From NCBI RefSeq assembly GCF_000374185.1, contig NZ_KB910518.1, forward strand, positions 4,450,530 to 4,514,529: DNA of 64,000 bases, given 5' to 3'. The first letter of the stretch is position 1. Every line of letters begins with the position of its first letter. The position numbers and the translations under genes are program-made. This DNA comes from Paenibacillus sp. HW567. Lineage in GTDB: Bacteria > Bacillota > Bacilli > Paenibacillales > Paenibacillaceae. This document shows positions 51,158-60,058 of the stretch, piece after piece. Below the pieces are notes generated by a model. It saw only the letters and a list, made by a program, of their open reading frames with translations, was not told where the DNA came from and ran no database searches.

Positions 51158-53122
51158 ATGATTATCTCATGCCAAAATGTTCAAAAACACCACGGTGCCC
51201 AGCTCGTCCTGAGCGACATCACCTTCGATATCCGCCAAGGCGAAAAGATCGGCCTGATCGGCCGCAACGGCTGCGGCAAAACCACCCTTTTCCACCTCCT
51301 GAACGGGGAAGAACGCCCCGACCAGGGCCAAATCTCCATCCGCAGAGGCAGCGTAGTCGGACTGCTGTCGCAGATTCAAGAGGTAGGTGACGGCGAGACG
51401 GTCTATGGCGTGCTGCAGCGCAGCTTTGCCGAACCTCTGCAGTGGCAGGCGAGGCTTCGGGAGCTGGAGCAGGAAATGTCTGTACCGGACGCCGGAGCGA
51501 ATAAGCAGGATTGGAACAGGCTGCTTAAGGAATACGGCGCTTTGCAGGAACAATTCGAGGCGGCCGGCGGCTATGAGATTGAAGCCTCCATCCAGCGTGT
51601 AGCTGCGGGGCTGGGCATTGGAGCCAGCCAGTATGACCGCCTCTTCTGCTCCCTCTCCGGCGGCGAGAAAACCAAAGTCGGCCTGGCTGAGCTGCTGCTG
51701 CGCCAGCCCGACGTTCTGCTGCTGGATGAGCCGACAAATCATCTGGATATGGAAGCCATCGAATGGCTTGAGCAGTTTCTCCAGAGCTACGACGGTACCG
51801 TACTCGCGATTTCCCATGACCGCTACTTCCTCGATGCCGTAGTGAAGAAGGTCATTGAGATCGAAGACGGGGAAGCCTTCACATTCCACACCAATTACAG
51901 CGGTTATCAGGTCGAGAAGGAAGCAAGGCTGCTGCAGCAATTTGCCGATTATCAAGAGCAGCAGAAGAAAATCAAGCAGATGCAGGAGAGCATCAAGCGG
52001 CTGATTGAGTGGGGTAACCGCTCCAATCCGCCGAATCCTTCCTTCCACCGCCGGGCCGCCTCCATGCAGAAGGCGCTCGACCGGATGGTAAAGGTCAAAC
52101 GGCCAATTCTGGAGCGCAAAGCTATGGATTTACAGTTGCAGCAGGAGGACCGTTCCGGCAACCAGGTTGTCATTCTCGACCGGATCGGCAAAACATACGG
52201 AGAACGCACGCTTTTCTCGGAAGCCAGTGACGTTCTGCGGTACGGGGAGACCACGGCGCTGATCGGCGGCAATGGCGCGGGCAAAAGTACGTTGCTGCGG
52301 ATCATTCTGGGCCAGGAAACACCGGACAGTGGCAGTTGCACCCTCGGCTCAAGAGCGGCTGTCGGCTATCTGGCACAGGAAGCCGTTCCCGAAGAGGGGA
52401 GCCAGTCGGTGCTGCGCTACTTCCGTGAGGAAGCAGGCCTGGAGGAAGGTGAGGCGCGGGGGCAGCTCGCGCGGTTTCTTTTCTATGGCAGCGATGTTTT
52501 TAAAAGCGTCGCCAATCTCTCCGGCGGAGAATGGACACGGCTGCGGTTCGCGGTGCTGATGCACCGCCGTCCGAACCTGCTCATTCTCGATGAGCCGACC
52601 AACCATCTGGATATTGATTCCCGTGAAGCGCTTGAAGAAGCACTGGAGGAGTTTCCGGGCACCGTGCTGGCTGTATCCCATGACCGTTATTTCATCAACC
52701 GCATCTTCGGCAAGCTCTGGTCAATTGCGGATGGAAGGTTCAGCGCCTTCTCCGGGAATTACGAATATTACAAGGAAAAGCAGGCTGAGAAGGCTGCCGA
52801 TGCCACTGCGCTCAAGCCTAACGGCAAAGTATCATCTGAACTGCAACGCTCCCAAGCAGGCCGCCAGCCAAACGGCAATCCCAATGCCGGAATCGGAGGC
52901 TCCCCAACCACTGCTGTCTCCCGCAAACCCCGCCCCAAAATCTCATGGGAGGAGGAAATCGCCGCAGTTGAAGCGCAGCTTGCACTCATTGACGCAGACA
53001 TGCTCGATCCGCTAAGCGTCAGCGATGCAGAGAAACTTGCAGCGATGCAGCTAAGCCGGGATGCATTGCAGGCGAAGCTTGATAACCTCTATTCTGGCTG
53101 GCTGAACGAGACTGACAATTAA
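51158..53122 (+). CDS. ABC-F family ATPase, putative ribosome protection protein
   Basis: This 654-residue soluble tandem ATPase has no membrane segments. Domain 1: GRNGCGKTTLF, SLSGGEKTKVGLAELLL, LLLDEPTNHLD. Domain 2: GGNGAGKSTLL, LSGGEWTRLRFAVLM, LLILDEPTNHLD. The interdomain linker contains NPSFHRRAASMQKALDRMVKVKRP, similar to antibiotic-resistance ABC-F proteins that eject drugs from the ribosome, and the C-terminus is a charged extension with a coiled-coil-like end. AAAAGGAG precedes the ATG. The leader with terminator upstream supports drug-inducible expression. Drug specificity cannot be read here. Confidence 0.88.
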   Translation: MIISCQNVQKHHGAQLVLSDITFDIRQGEKIGLIGRNGCGKTTLFHLLNGEERPDQGQISIRRGSVVGLLSQIQEVGDGETVYGVLQRSFAEPLQWQARLRELEQEMSVPDAGANKQDWNRLLKEYGALQEQFEAAGGYEIEASIQRVAAGLGIGASQYDRLFCSLSGGEKTKVGLAELLLRQPDVLLLDEPTNHLDMEAIEWLEQFLQSYDGTVLAISHDRYFLDAVVKKVIEIEDGEAFTFHTNYSGYQVEKEARLLQQFADYQEQQKKIKQMQESIKRLIEWGNRSNPPNPSFHRRAASMQKALDRMVKVKRPILERKAMDLQLQQEDRSGNQVVILDRIGKTYGERTLFSEASDVLRYGETTALIGGNGAGKSTLLRIILGQETPDSGSCTLGSRAAVGYLAQEAVPEEGSQSVLRYFREEAGLEEGEARGQLARFLFYGSDVFKSVANLSGGEWTRLRFAVLMHRRPNLLILDEPTNHLDIDSREALEEALEEFPGTVLAVSHDRYFINRIFGKLWSIADGRFSAFSGNYEYYKEKQAEKAADATALKPNGKVSSELQRSQAGRQPNGNPNAGIGGSPTTAVSRKPRPKISWEEEIAAVEAQLALIDADMLDPLSVSDAEKLAAMQLSRDALQAKLDNLYSGWLNETDN

Positions 53123-53147
53123 CTAATAGAAGAAACGGGTGAACCGC

Positions 53148-53612
53148 ATGACAGAAAAACTAGAAATCACACAATACTGGAACGACTACCTGAAGGATCA
53201 TCCTGAAGCAGCAGATTATTATGACAGCGCCTGGGCATTTGGCGACAACCCCCGGCTGGCGGATGAACTGCTTGCACTGGTGCTGGACGGAACCAAGACC
53301 GGAACGGCTATGAATTACGAGTTGAACGAAGTGCTGGGTGTGCCTTTGCCTTTTATCGGCGGGCATTCGATCCTGCTGGACAGTAATGGCGAGCCGCGTG
53401 GAATCGTTAAAACAACGAAGTTTGAAATTGTTTCTTTTGCCGAGGTGACTGCGGAGTTTGCCTATTCCGAAGGCGAGGATGACCGCACCCTGGAATCGTG
53501 GCGCTATGAGCATGAAGTCTATTTTACTAGAGAGCTTAAGGCTTACAATAAAGAGTTTGACCCTGGAATGAGGGTGATCTGCGAGAACTTTAAGCTGGTA
53601 CACCGCAAGTAG
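53148..53612 (+). CDS. ASCH domain protein
   Basis: This ~154-residue ASCH-fold protein has GTKTGTAMNYELNEVLGVPLPFIGGHSILLDSNGEPRGIVKTTKFEIVSFAEVTAEFAYSEGEDDRTLESWRYEHEVYF. The GTKT loop and the E-G-E-x-D-x-T-x-x-x-W segment are typical of DUF984/ASCH proteins, thought to bind RNA. ATG 53148 is preferred to the GTG at 53139. It follows the ABC-F gene by ~25 bases and may be cotranscribed. A transcription terminator follows at 53668. Confidence 0.87.
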   Translation: MTEKLEITQYWNDYLKDHPEAADYYDSAWAFGDNPRLADELLALVLDGTKTGTAMNYELNEVLGVPLPFIGGHSILLDSNGEPRGIVKTTKFEIVSFAEVTAEFAYSEGEDDRTLESWRYEHEVYFTRELKAYNKEFDPGMRVICENFKLVHRK

Positions 53613-53667
53613 TGCCTGATACGGCAGAGCCTGCACTATTTCCGGATTGTTGATTCAATCATTTAAA

Positions 53668-53700
53668 AAGGCTGCTTCTTCATCACGAAGAGGCAGCCTT
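53668..53700. terminator. Bidirectional intrinsic terminator
   Basis: AAGGCTGCTTCTTC and GAAGAGGCAGCCTT form a 14-bp stem with one G-U pair and a 5-base loop. Convergent genes end on both sides; a T-run (TTTTT) is present on the minus strand. Confidence 0.82.
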
Positions 53701-53747
53701 CATTGTATAGTTGCAATTAAGTAGTAAGTAGTAGCTCTGCTGCAGTT

Positions 53748-53900
53748 TTAATGCCAGATGCCCATAATCCAGCCGATAACCGAGATCCATAAAGGAATGC
53801 TGATGAGGATGCCCCATACCAAACCGTTGGCAATATTGCCTTCTGCAGGACGTGTAATGACCTCCTGCTTCAGTGGAAGCCTCAATTCTTCTTGTTCCAT
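53748..53900 (-). CDS. Small 50-residue single-pass membrane protein
   Basis: ATG at 53900 is preceded by AGGAGGGG at correct spacing and opens a 50-codon frame: a charged, polar first half (MEQEELRLPLKQEVITRPAE) and a hydrophobic second half (NGLVWGILISIPLWISVIGWIMGIWH) ending at TAA. The strong ribosome binding site, membrane-helix pattern and position against a terminator argue that it is real despite its size. I do not recognise the family. Confidence 0.72.
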   Translation of the reverse strand: MEQEELRLPLKQEVITRPAEGNIANGLVWGILISIPLWISVIGWIMGIWH

Positions 53901-54102
53901 GCGATCCCCTCCTAAAATATCTTATCGTCACAGTAGAGGAAAAAATGTAGACCGCCTGACCCAAAAGTTGCATTTTTGGTAGTTTTTTTAGATATAAAGG
54001 CTCAGCGGCACTCATTTGTAAAGGCTTACATTATTATTAATAAATAAATTTCCACTTCAGAAAACTTGTTTTTCAGCTTATTTCTGCATAATATGCCGTT
54101 GT

Positions 54103-54720
54103 TTAGTCTAATATGACTGGGTTCTCAGGATTTTTTAAAAATTGAAACATCGTCAGCAGTTGCTCCCGCGTGTTACGCTCCTGCGACAGCTCCGGCAGTT
54201 CATCCTCGGCAAAAAAAGCCGCCTCGCTCGTCTCCACGCCTCCCGCCGCTTCCCCGCTGACAATCCGGCAGAGAATAAACAGCTTGTACACATGATAAGG
54301 CTCCGGCGGATGAGCATGAAATTTCTTGTCGAGCACGGCAAGCAGACGGACAGCCTCGGCCTGAAAGCCCGATTCCTCAGCAATCTCCTTGACAACCACC
54401 TCACTGGGAGACAGCCCGATATCGGCCCAGCCTCCGGGAAGCGCCCAGTTGCCGTCCAGCTTTTCACGAACCAGCAGAATCTTGTCTTCCCTGAAAATCA
54501 CACCGCGCACATCAACTTTCGGTGTAGCGTAACCCTCATCTCCGGCAAAAGCCAGCCTGATCTTCTCCTTGCTCTCATACGTATAGTTCGCCAGAATATC
54601 CACACTTAGCTCCCGCAGCGCCTGATAACGTTCGATATCATATACATCCCTAGCATACGTAAGACCTGTCTGGGCGATCGCTTGAATCTCTTTGGCCCAG
54701 GTTAACCATTTCTGTTCCAT
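54103..54720 (-). CDS. NUDIX hydrolase
   Basis: This ~205-residue protein has an N-terminal helical domain (MEQKWLTWAKEIQAIAQTGLTYARDVYDIERYQALRELS), typical of the YjhB-like NUDIX group, and a NUDIX domain with GGWADIGLSPSEVVVKEIAEESGF. Relative to the classical box the first Glu is Leu and the Arg is Lys; the core EExG metal ligands are kept. ATG 54720 matches the family N-terminus, although a GTG at 54762 overlaps the upstream gene. It likely cleaves a nucleoside diphosphate derivative; the substrate is unknown. Confidence 0.88.
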   Translation of the reverse strand: MEQKWLTWAKEIQAIAQTGLTYARDVYDIERYQALRELSVDILANYTYESKEKIRLAFAGDEGYATPKVDVRGVIFREDKILLVREKLDGNWALPGGWADIGLSPSEVVVKEIAEESGFQAEAVRLLAVLDKKFHAHPPEPYHVYKLFILCRIVSGEAAGGVETSEAAFFAEDELPELSQERNTREQLLTMFQFLKNPENPVILD

Positions 54721-54754
54721 ATCCGCACCGCCCTCATTAGATATCGGCACCGCT

Positions 54755-55726
54755 TCATTCACACAGCATTAAATGACGGGAGAACGCGCCCTTCTTCGCC
54801 ACACAGCGGTCGATAATGGTAAAACCCGCAGAGGAGATCATTTCATCCATTGCCTCAATCGCTACAATAACAACACGGTCTGCAATCCGGCGCGCATGGA
54901 CCAGAATCGCGAACTGCTCCTCCGGTGTAATCCGCGAGTACAAATTGTAAGGCATGTCCACGACAGCCACATCGTAATGCTCCTCAATGTCAGCAATATC
55001 CCCAAGGGTAACCTCGCTGTTGAACCCGAAATGGGCAATATTCGTCCGCGCACCGGCCGCAATAAAGGGATTAATGTCACGGCCGACAATATCAATACCC
55101 ATCGACAGCGCCTCGACCATTACCGTTCCTATGCCGCAGCAGGGATCAATGGCTTTTACGCCTGCCGGGTTTGGCACCGCGATGTTCACTGCCGCCCGGG
55201 CTACGCGGGTGCTGAGTGCAATAGAGTAGCTTCGCGGTTTTTTCATCTGCCGGAACCAGGTTGCCTTGTTCTTGTGATAAGCTCCGAAATACCAGCGTCC
55301 TCCCAGCGTTACAATGCCGTACACAAGCTGCGGGTGATTGACATCCGCTTCTCCCTCGATGCGCATGCCGATTTCCCGTTCGATCACCCTGCGTTCATCA
55401 TACTCTATTTTTTCCGCCGGTAACAGATCATTCATCTTGACAAAAATAACCTTAAAGGTCTGTCCCGCTACCTCCACCTGCTCGGTCATCTTATAAATCT
55501 GTTCCAGCGTGTCTCCCGCGTACATGACATCAATGCGCTCCTTAATAAAAGGACTGCGGCTGACCTCCACTTCACGCTCACTGTCAAATATTACAGGCGG
55601 AATCTCCCGGCCAAAAAGACTGCGCAGCTCCATCCCGCATAAGGAGACTTCATCCCCTGAGCACGCGTAGGTATATATATAAGATGGATGCTCCACGCTT
55701 GTATCTGAATTTGTATTTGCCAACAC
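54755..55726 (-). CDS. Putative Trm11-like RNA (guanine-N2) methyltransferase
   Basis: This 323-residue protein has an N-terminal region resembling THUMP-containing methylases and a C-terminal SAM-dependent domain: AIDPCCGIGTVMVEALSMGIDIVGRDINP (motif I and acidic loop) and the catalytic motif VVDMPYNLYS, a D-M-P-Y variant of D/N-P-P-Y/F. It starts at GTG after AGGGGCGGA. It is probably cotranscribed with the NUDIX gene, whose frame begins at its 3' end. A tRNA substrate is expected from the family; DNA methylation is less likely. Confidence 0.8.
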   Translation of the reverse strand: MLANTNSDTSVEHPSYIYTYACSGDEVSLCGMELRSLFGREIPPVIFDSEREVEVSRSPFIKERIDVMYAGDTLEQIYKMTEQVEVAGQTFKVIFVKMNDLLPAEKIEYDERRVIEREIGMRIEGEADVNHPQLVYGIVTLGGRWYFGAYHKNKATWFRQMKKPRSYSIALSTRVARAAVNIAVPNPAGVKAIDPCCGIGTVMVEALSMGIDIVGRDINPFIAAGARTNIAHFGFNSEVTLGDIADIEEHYDVAVVDMPYNLYSRITPEEQFAILVHARRIADRVVIVAIEAMDEMISSAGFTIIDRCVAKKGAFSRHLMLCE

Positions 55727-55756
55727 TATTAATTCCGCCCCTATCGTTTCCGCCGC

Positions 55757-56194
55757 TTACGGCGCTTCTGTCTGTTCTGTAGAAACTGTTATGTCCATAT
55801 CGCCATGCTCACTGTCATAGCTGCTGCGCGCCTGAGTGATGACTTCACGATTTTCGTTAACCCACTCCACCAGAGAAGTCAGCGGCAAAAGCAGTGATTC
55901 CCCAAGCATGGTGAGTCCGTATTCCACGGTTAATGGCACGGTCGGTGTCGCCTTGCGCCAGACCATTCCATCCCGCTCCAATTGCCTTAACGTCTGCGTC
56001 AGCATACGCTGGGATATGCCGCCGGATCGCCGCTGCAGCTCCTTGAACCGCAAGGACTCCACACCCAGATTTACAATGATCAGCACACTCCATTTATCTC
56101 CAACCCTGTCGAGAATCTGCCGTGGTATGGCGCAGTCTTCCAGATTCGTCATCTGTTCTATAACCCCAAGCCGGTCATTCATTGTTTTATCCAA
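55757..56194 (-). CDS. HxlR family transcriptional regulator
   Basis: This ~145-residue winged-helix protein contains the family core CAIPRQILDRVGDKWSVLIIVNLGVESLRFKELQRRSGGISQRMLTQTLRQLERDGMVWRKATPTVPLTVEYGLT, with the conserved cysteine near the N-terminus. The best start is TTG 56194, 7 bases after GGAGGTA; ATG 56209 lies on top of that site and ATG 56182 is a shorter option. It is divergent from the SDR gene ~110 bases away and is probably its regulator. Confidence 0.88.
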   Translation of the reverse strand: MDKTMNDRLGVIEQMTNLEDCAIPRQILDRVGDKWSVLIIVNLGVESLRFKELQRRSGGISQRMLTQTLRQLERDGMVWRKATPTVPLTVEYGLTMLGESLLLPLTSLVEWVNENREVITQARSSYDSEHGDMDITVSTEQTEAP

Positions 56195-56305
56195 GGCAGT
56201 TACCTCCATGTAACTTAAGCAAGTAATAGTGCCTTCTTGCCGCTTAAGCTAACTAAGTCTACCATGGTTACTGTTAGTAATCAACAACCTGAAGGGAACT
56301 GATAG

Positions 56306-56992
56306 ATGATGAAAAAAACAATTACTATCGTGGGCGCGGGACCGGGACTCGGACTCTCCATTGCCAAGAAATTCGGCGCAAACGGCTTTCAAATCGCACT
56401 AATCGCCCGTAATGCCGAAAAGTTAAATGCGTTGGCGGAAGAACTCAAGGCACTGGATATCGACGCGGCTGCATTTCCGGCCGATCTTTACAGTAAGGAG
56501 CAGCTTGTTTCCGCTTTTCAAGGGATCAAAGACAAATATGGCTTTATCGACGTGCTCGAATTCAGCCCAACCAGCGGCAGCTATCCGCCAACTCCCATTT
56601 CTCAGGTAACTGAAGAGAACGCAATGGATGCTTTTCAAGCCCTTGTTGTGGGTGCCATCCGCAGCGTTGAGCAGGTATTGCCGGAGATGCTTGAGAAGAA
56701 GGGCGGCGCTATTTTATTCACAACCGGCCTCTCCTCTATTTATCCGATACCGATGATGGGCAATATGGGAATTGCACTCAGCGGACTCCGCAACTATGCG
56801 AACAATCTGCACACCGATCTGGCTCCCAAAGGAATCTATGTGGCACATCTGGCCATAGGCGCATTTATCAAACCAGGTACCGCTTCCGATCCCGGGCTTA
56901 TTGCGGATGCCTGGTATGATTTATACGCAAACAAAACACAAGCGGAAGATACCTTCCCGCAAGGCGTAACTCCGGCAACCATTCTCTGGTAA
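56306..56992 (+). CDS. Short-chain dehydrogenase/reductase-like protein without the YxxxK motif
   Basis: This 228-residue Rossmann-fold protein has TIVGAGPGLGLSIAKKFGANGF (cofactor-binding TGxxxGxG variant), ALIARN and GGAILFTTGLSS. At the place of the catalytic Y-x-x-x-K the sequence reads MMGNMGIALSGLRNYA, so both Tyr and Lys are missing. It may bind NAD(P) without classical SDR chemistry or use another residue. GAAGGGAA precedes the ATG. Divergent pairing with an HxlR regulator suggests response to an electrophile or redox signal (inference). Confidence 0.85.
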   Translation: MMKKTITIVGAGPGLGLSIAKKFGANGFQIALIARNAEKLNALAEELKALDIDAAAFPADLYSKEQLVSAFQGIKDKYGFIDVLEFSPTSGSYPPTPISQVTEENAMDAFQALVVGAIRSVEQVLPEMLEKKGGAILFTTGLSSIYPIPMMGNMGIALSGLRNYANNLHTDLAPKGIYVAHLAIGAFIKPGTASDPGLIADAWYDLYANKTQAEDTFPQGVTPATILW

Positions 56993-57011
56993 GGCCTTTT
57001 CACATTCCATT

Positions 57012-57040
57012 TTGATCCATAGTGAGTTCTCCAGTATAAT
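57012..57040 (+). promoter_or_regulatory. Putative sigma-A promoter of the dipeptidase gene
   Basis: TTGATC, 17 bases, TATAAT. It lies 105 bases upstream of the dipeptidase ATG and after the SDR stop, so the dipeptidase is likely transcribed independently. Confidence 0.65.
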
Positions 57041-57145
57041 GGAGGCAGTACACTGCCAAAAAAGACTGCGGCACGTTGCCGTTATGCCCATACAGGCCTT
57101 ACAGCCGGTTTTGCGCAGCGAAACTCCAAGGAGGTACATATCACT

Positions 57146-58501
57146 ATGTCTTACGAAACTTATTTTCAGGCTGAGCGTGAAGCTCAGCTTGCCGAACTGA
57201 AGCAATGGCTTGCCATCCCAAGTATTTCTGCCCTGTCTGCCCATAAGGAGGATATGTTGTCCGCCGCGCACTGGCTGCTGGACACCTTGAAACGTGCGGG
57301 ACTGGAGAATATCGAGCTTCACCCTACCGCCGGCCATCCTGTAATCTATGCCGATTATCTTCACGCCCCCGGCAAGCCGACCGTTCTGGTCTACGGCCAC
57401 TACGATGTACAGCCGGTAGATCCGCTGAATTTGTGGACAACACCTCCCTTCGAACCGGAAATCCGGGACGGCAAGCTGTTTGCACGCGGAGCCACCGATG
57501 ATAAAGGCCAGGTGTTCATGCACATCAAAGCGATTGAAGCCATCCTCAAGCAAGAGGGCACATTGCCGGTCAACCTCAAGCTGTGCATCGAAGGCGAAGA
57601 AGAAATCGGCAGCATCCATTTGCCGCCGTTCCTCGAAGCTAACAAAGACAAGCTCGCCGCAGATGCCGTACTTGTCTCGGATACTTCCCTGCTGGAACGC
57701 GGACGTCCGGCGATCTGCACCGGGCTTCGCGGCCTCTGCTCGCTTGAGGTCAGCGTGAATACCGCTTTAACAGACCTGCATTCCGGCTCTTACGGCGGCG
57801 GTGTACCGAACGCGCTGCATGCACTTGTCTCCTTGCTGAGCTCGCTTCATGATGACAAGGGCCGCGTTGCTGTAGAGGGCTTCTACGATGGCGTGCCTGA
57901 GCTTTCTCCGCTGCTGCGTGAAGAATTTGTCAAGCAGGGCGTAGATGAGGATAAAATCAGAACTGCACTCGGCCTGGATCAACTGTACGGTGAAGAAGGT
58001 TTCAGCTTCGTAGAACGTGTTGGCGCCCGGCCAACCCTTGAACTGAACGGTGTCTACGGCGGCTTCCAAGGCGAAGGCAGCAAAACCGTCATTCCTAAGG
58101 AGGCTCATGCCAAAATTACCTGCCGCCTGGTCGGCGACCAGGACCCGCAGCATATCCTTGACGTCGTAGAAGCTCACCTCAAAGCCAACATCCAGGCTGG
58201 AGCCAAGGTACAGGTGAAGCAAATGGAGAAGGCGCGTGCCTTCAACATTGACCCTTCAAATCCTATCCTGCAGACAGCAGCCGACGCTTACGGCAAGATA
58301 TACGGCACCCGTGCCCTCTTCACCAAAGACGGCGGCTCCATCCCGATCATGGAAAGCTTCGCCCGCATCCTGAAAGCGCCAGTTGTCCTGATGGGCTTTG
58401 GCCTGGATGACGAGAATCTGCATGCCCCGGATGAGCATTTCAATCTGGAGAATTTCGACAAGGGTCTTCTGACCATAGTCGAGTTCCTAAAAACCGTTTA
58501 A
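57146..58501 (+). CDS. M20 family dipeptidase
   Basis: This 451-residue metallopeptidase of the CNDP/carboxypeptidase G2-like group has the metal-ligand motifs VLVYGHYDVQPVDPL, FARGATDDKGQVFMHIKA and CIEGEEEIGS, TALTDLHSGSYGGGVPNALHAL with the cross-dimer His, and GGSIPIMESFARIL near the C-terminus. CAAGGAGG precedes the ATG. It likely cleaves small peptides in the cytosol. It is a single gene with its own promoter and terminator. Confidence 0.93.
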   Translation: MSYETYFQAEREAQLAELKQWLAIPSISALSAHKEDMLSAAHWLLDTLKRAGLENIELHPTAGHPVIYADYLHAPGKPTVLVYGHYDVQPVDPLNLWTTPPFEPEIRDGKLFARGATDDKGQVFMHIKAIEAILKQEGTLPVNLKLCIEGEEEIGSIHLPPFLEANKDKLAADAVLVSDTSLLERGRPAICTGLRGLCSLEVSVNTALTDLHSGSYGGGVPNALHALVSLLSSLHDDKGRVAVEGFYDGVPELSPLLREEFVKQGVDEDKIRTALGLDQLYGEEGFSFVERVGARPTLELNGVYGGFQGEGSKTVIPKEAHAKITCRLVGDQDPQHILDVVEAHLKANIQAGAKVQVKQMEKARAFNIDPSNPILQTAADAYGKIYGTRALFTKDGGSIPIMESFARILKAPVVLMGFGLDDENLHAPDEHFNLENFDKGLLTIVEFLKTV

Positions 58502-58523
58502 GAAACAATATTTGCTGTACAGC

Positions 58524-58565
58524 AAAAGCCAGGTCTCCGCATACATGCGGAGGATCTGGCTTTTT
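58524..58565 (+). terminator. Intrinsic terminator after the dipeptidase gene
   Basis: AAAAGCCAG...CTCCGCAT and ATGCGGAG...CTGGCTTTTT pair into a long stem followed by a T-run, 23 bases after the stop. Confidence 0.88.
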
Positions 58566-58677
58566 AGTTGGCTGTGCATAGCTGACCTCTATAATATTCT
58601 AATTAAAATACATAGATTACCATTCCTGAATCTGGTAGAATCAATTTGAATTTCTTATCATATTAGGGGGAAAAGAA

Positions 58678-59685
58678 GTGAAAAAAAGATATTTGATTTA
58701 TGGATCGATTTTTATTTTATCCACTACGATGTTATCTGCTTGTGAGAGTACGAATGTATCAAATAATACGAATTCTGTTACGCTTGTGAGTCCTAGTTCT
58801 ACAACTCCTGCAACTGCGACTGCCTCTCCAGAACCGTCTGAAGATATCAAGACAATGGATGATGCGGAGAAAGAGATGGCTGCCGCCCTCATAAAGACAG
58901 CCAGTATATTCCTTGAAAAAGGAGATAATATAACCGAAGACCTTAGAGAACAAGCATTTAAAGCTATCACAGACAGTACAAAATGGATATCAGAAGCCAA
59001 TCGAAATGAATTTATAGAACTCGCAAACTACATCAGAGCAGATGATCGCAAAGGCGTTCAAAAAGCATATCAAGAATTAACAAAAATTTATGGAGAACCT
59101 TCTCCTACGAATTCTACCGTTTCCCCGCCTTCACCGTCGCCAAAACCACCGGTTGAACAACCAATAACCTTGAGCGGAAAAGGTGATCAGGCCTCTGAAT
59201 TTTTCGAACTCCATTCTGGTTTTGCTGTGATCAATGCTACGAGTACCGGAGATTCAAATTTTATAGTACATATGCTGGATGAATCTGGACAGAATGAAAA
59301 GTCTCTCATCAATGAAATTGGTACATACAAAGGAAAATCTTTCGTAATGATTCCGAGTGATGGTAAATACATGTTAAACGTCAAATCTGAAGGATCGTGG
59401 ACAGCCAAAATAACGCAGACAGTTCCGGCAAACATCAAATCGGCCCCGACAAAACTGACCGGCAAGGGTAACGATGTTGTGTTTGTTAACCTTCAAGCAA
59501 AGCTTACTAAATTTAGTTTCAAGCATGTTGGAGAGTCAAATTTTATTGTTCATGTGAACGACAGCATTTCACTCGTAAATGAGATCGGAAACTACTCCGG
59601 GTCTACCGCTAAAACGGTAAATTCTGACGGAACTTATATTTTTTCCGTAAAAGCAGACGGACAATGGAGTATCAATATTGAATAA
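58678..59685 (+). CDS. Hypothetical lipoprotein with a duplicated C-terminal domain
   Basis: This 335-residue exported protein has a lipobox LSAC (Cys22) and a Ser/Thr/Pro linker, then a helical segment (residues ~57-138), a Pro-rich linker (~141-160) and two tandem copies of a ~80-residue domain (about 163-245 and 258-335). Each copy has L-T/S-G-K-G, SNFIVH, L-V/I-N-E-I-G-x-Y-x-G, SDGxY and a final W-x-x-x-I. I do not recognise the domain; it looks all-beta. The gene starts at GTG with AGGGGG upstream and is visibly more AT-rich than its neighbours, with its own terminator. Acquisition by transfer is possible. Confidence 0.8.
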   Translation: MKKRYLIYGSIFILSTTMLSACESTNVSNNTNSVTLVSPSSTTPATATASPEPSEDIKTMDDAEKEMAAALIKTASIFLEKGDNITEDLREQAFKAITDSTKWISEANRNEFIELANYIRADDRKGVQKAYQELTKIYGEPSPTNSTVSPPSPSPKPPVEQPITLSGKGDQASEFFELHSGFAVINATSTGDSNFIVHMLDESGQNEKSLINEIGTYKGKSFVMIPSDGKYMLNVKSEGSWTAKITQTVPANIKSAPTKLTGKGNDVVFVNLQAKLTKFSFKHVGESNFIVHVNDSISLVNEIGNYSGSTAKTVNSDGTYIFSVKADGQWSINIE

Positions 59686-59701
59686 ACAGAATAGACATTA
59701 G

Positions 59702-59731
59702 AATCCCCCCTGGTTATCACTAGGGGGGATT
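59702..59731. terminator. Intrinsic terminator after the lipoprotein gene
   Basis: AATCCCCCC and GGGGGGATT form a stem of about 11 bp with a short loop, followed by TTT. Confidence 0.82.
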
Positions 59732-59909
59732 TTCCAAGAATTTATTGAAAAGTTAGCCGGGAGGCAGCGAATACAGTTAAGGCACTTAATCAAAAACAAC
59801 AGCAGGTTTCCCCATAAACTGCCCCACAACTCAATTGTTACCTGCTGTATGTAGAAAAATACGCAAATAAAAAAACCCTTGTATAACAAGGATTTCGAAA
59901 TTTGTAGTA

Positions 59910-59983
59910 TGGAGCGGGTGATGGGAATCGAACCCACGCTATCAGCTTGGAAGGCTGAAGTTCTACCATTGAACTACACCCGC
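59910..59983 (-). tRNA. tRNA-Gly, anticodon TCC
   Basis: The minus strand reads GCGGGTGTAGTTCAATGGTA..., with anticodon loop CTTCCAA (anticodon TCC, reading GGA/GGG), T-arm GGGTTCGATTCCC, and acceptor stem GCGGGTG / CACCCGC, then T and an encoded CCA. All four arms pair. Confidence 0.97.
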
Positions 59984-60058
59984 GGACCGAAATTGAAGAC
60001 AAAAAATATTATAGCATTCCTTAGAATAAATTGCAACCTTATTGATTGACCAAATCTG

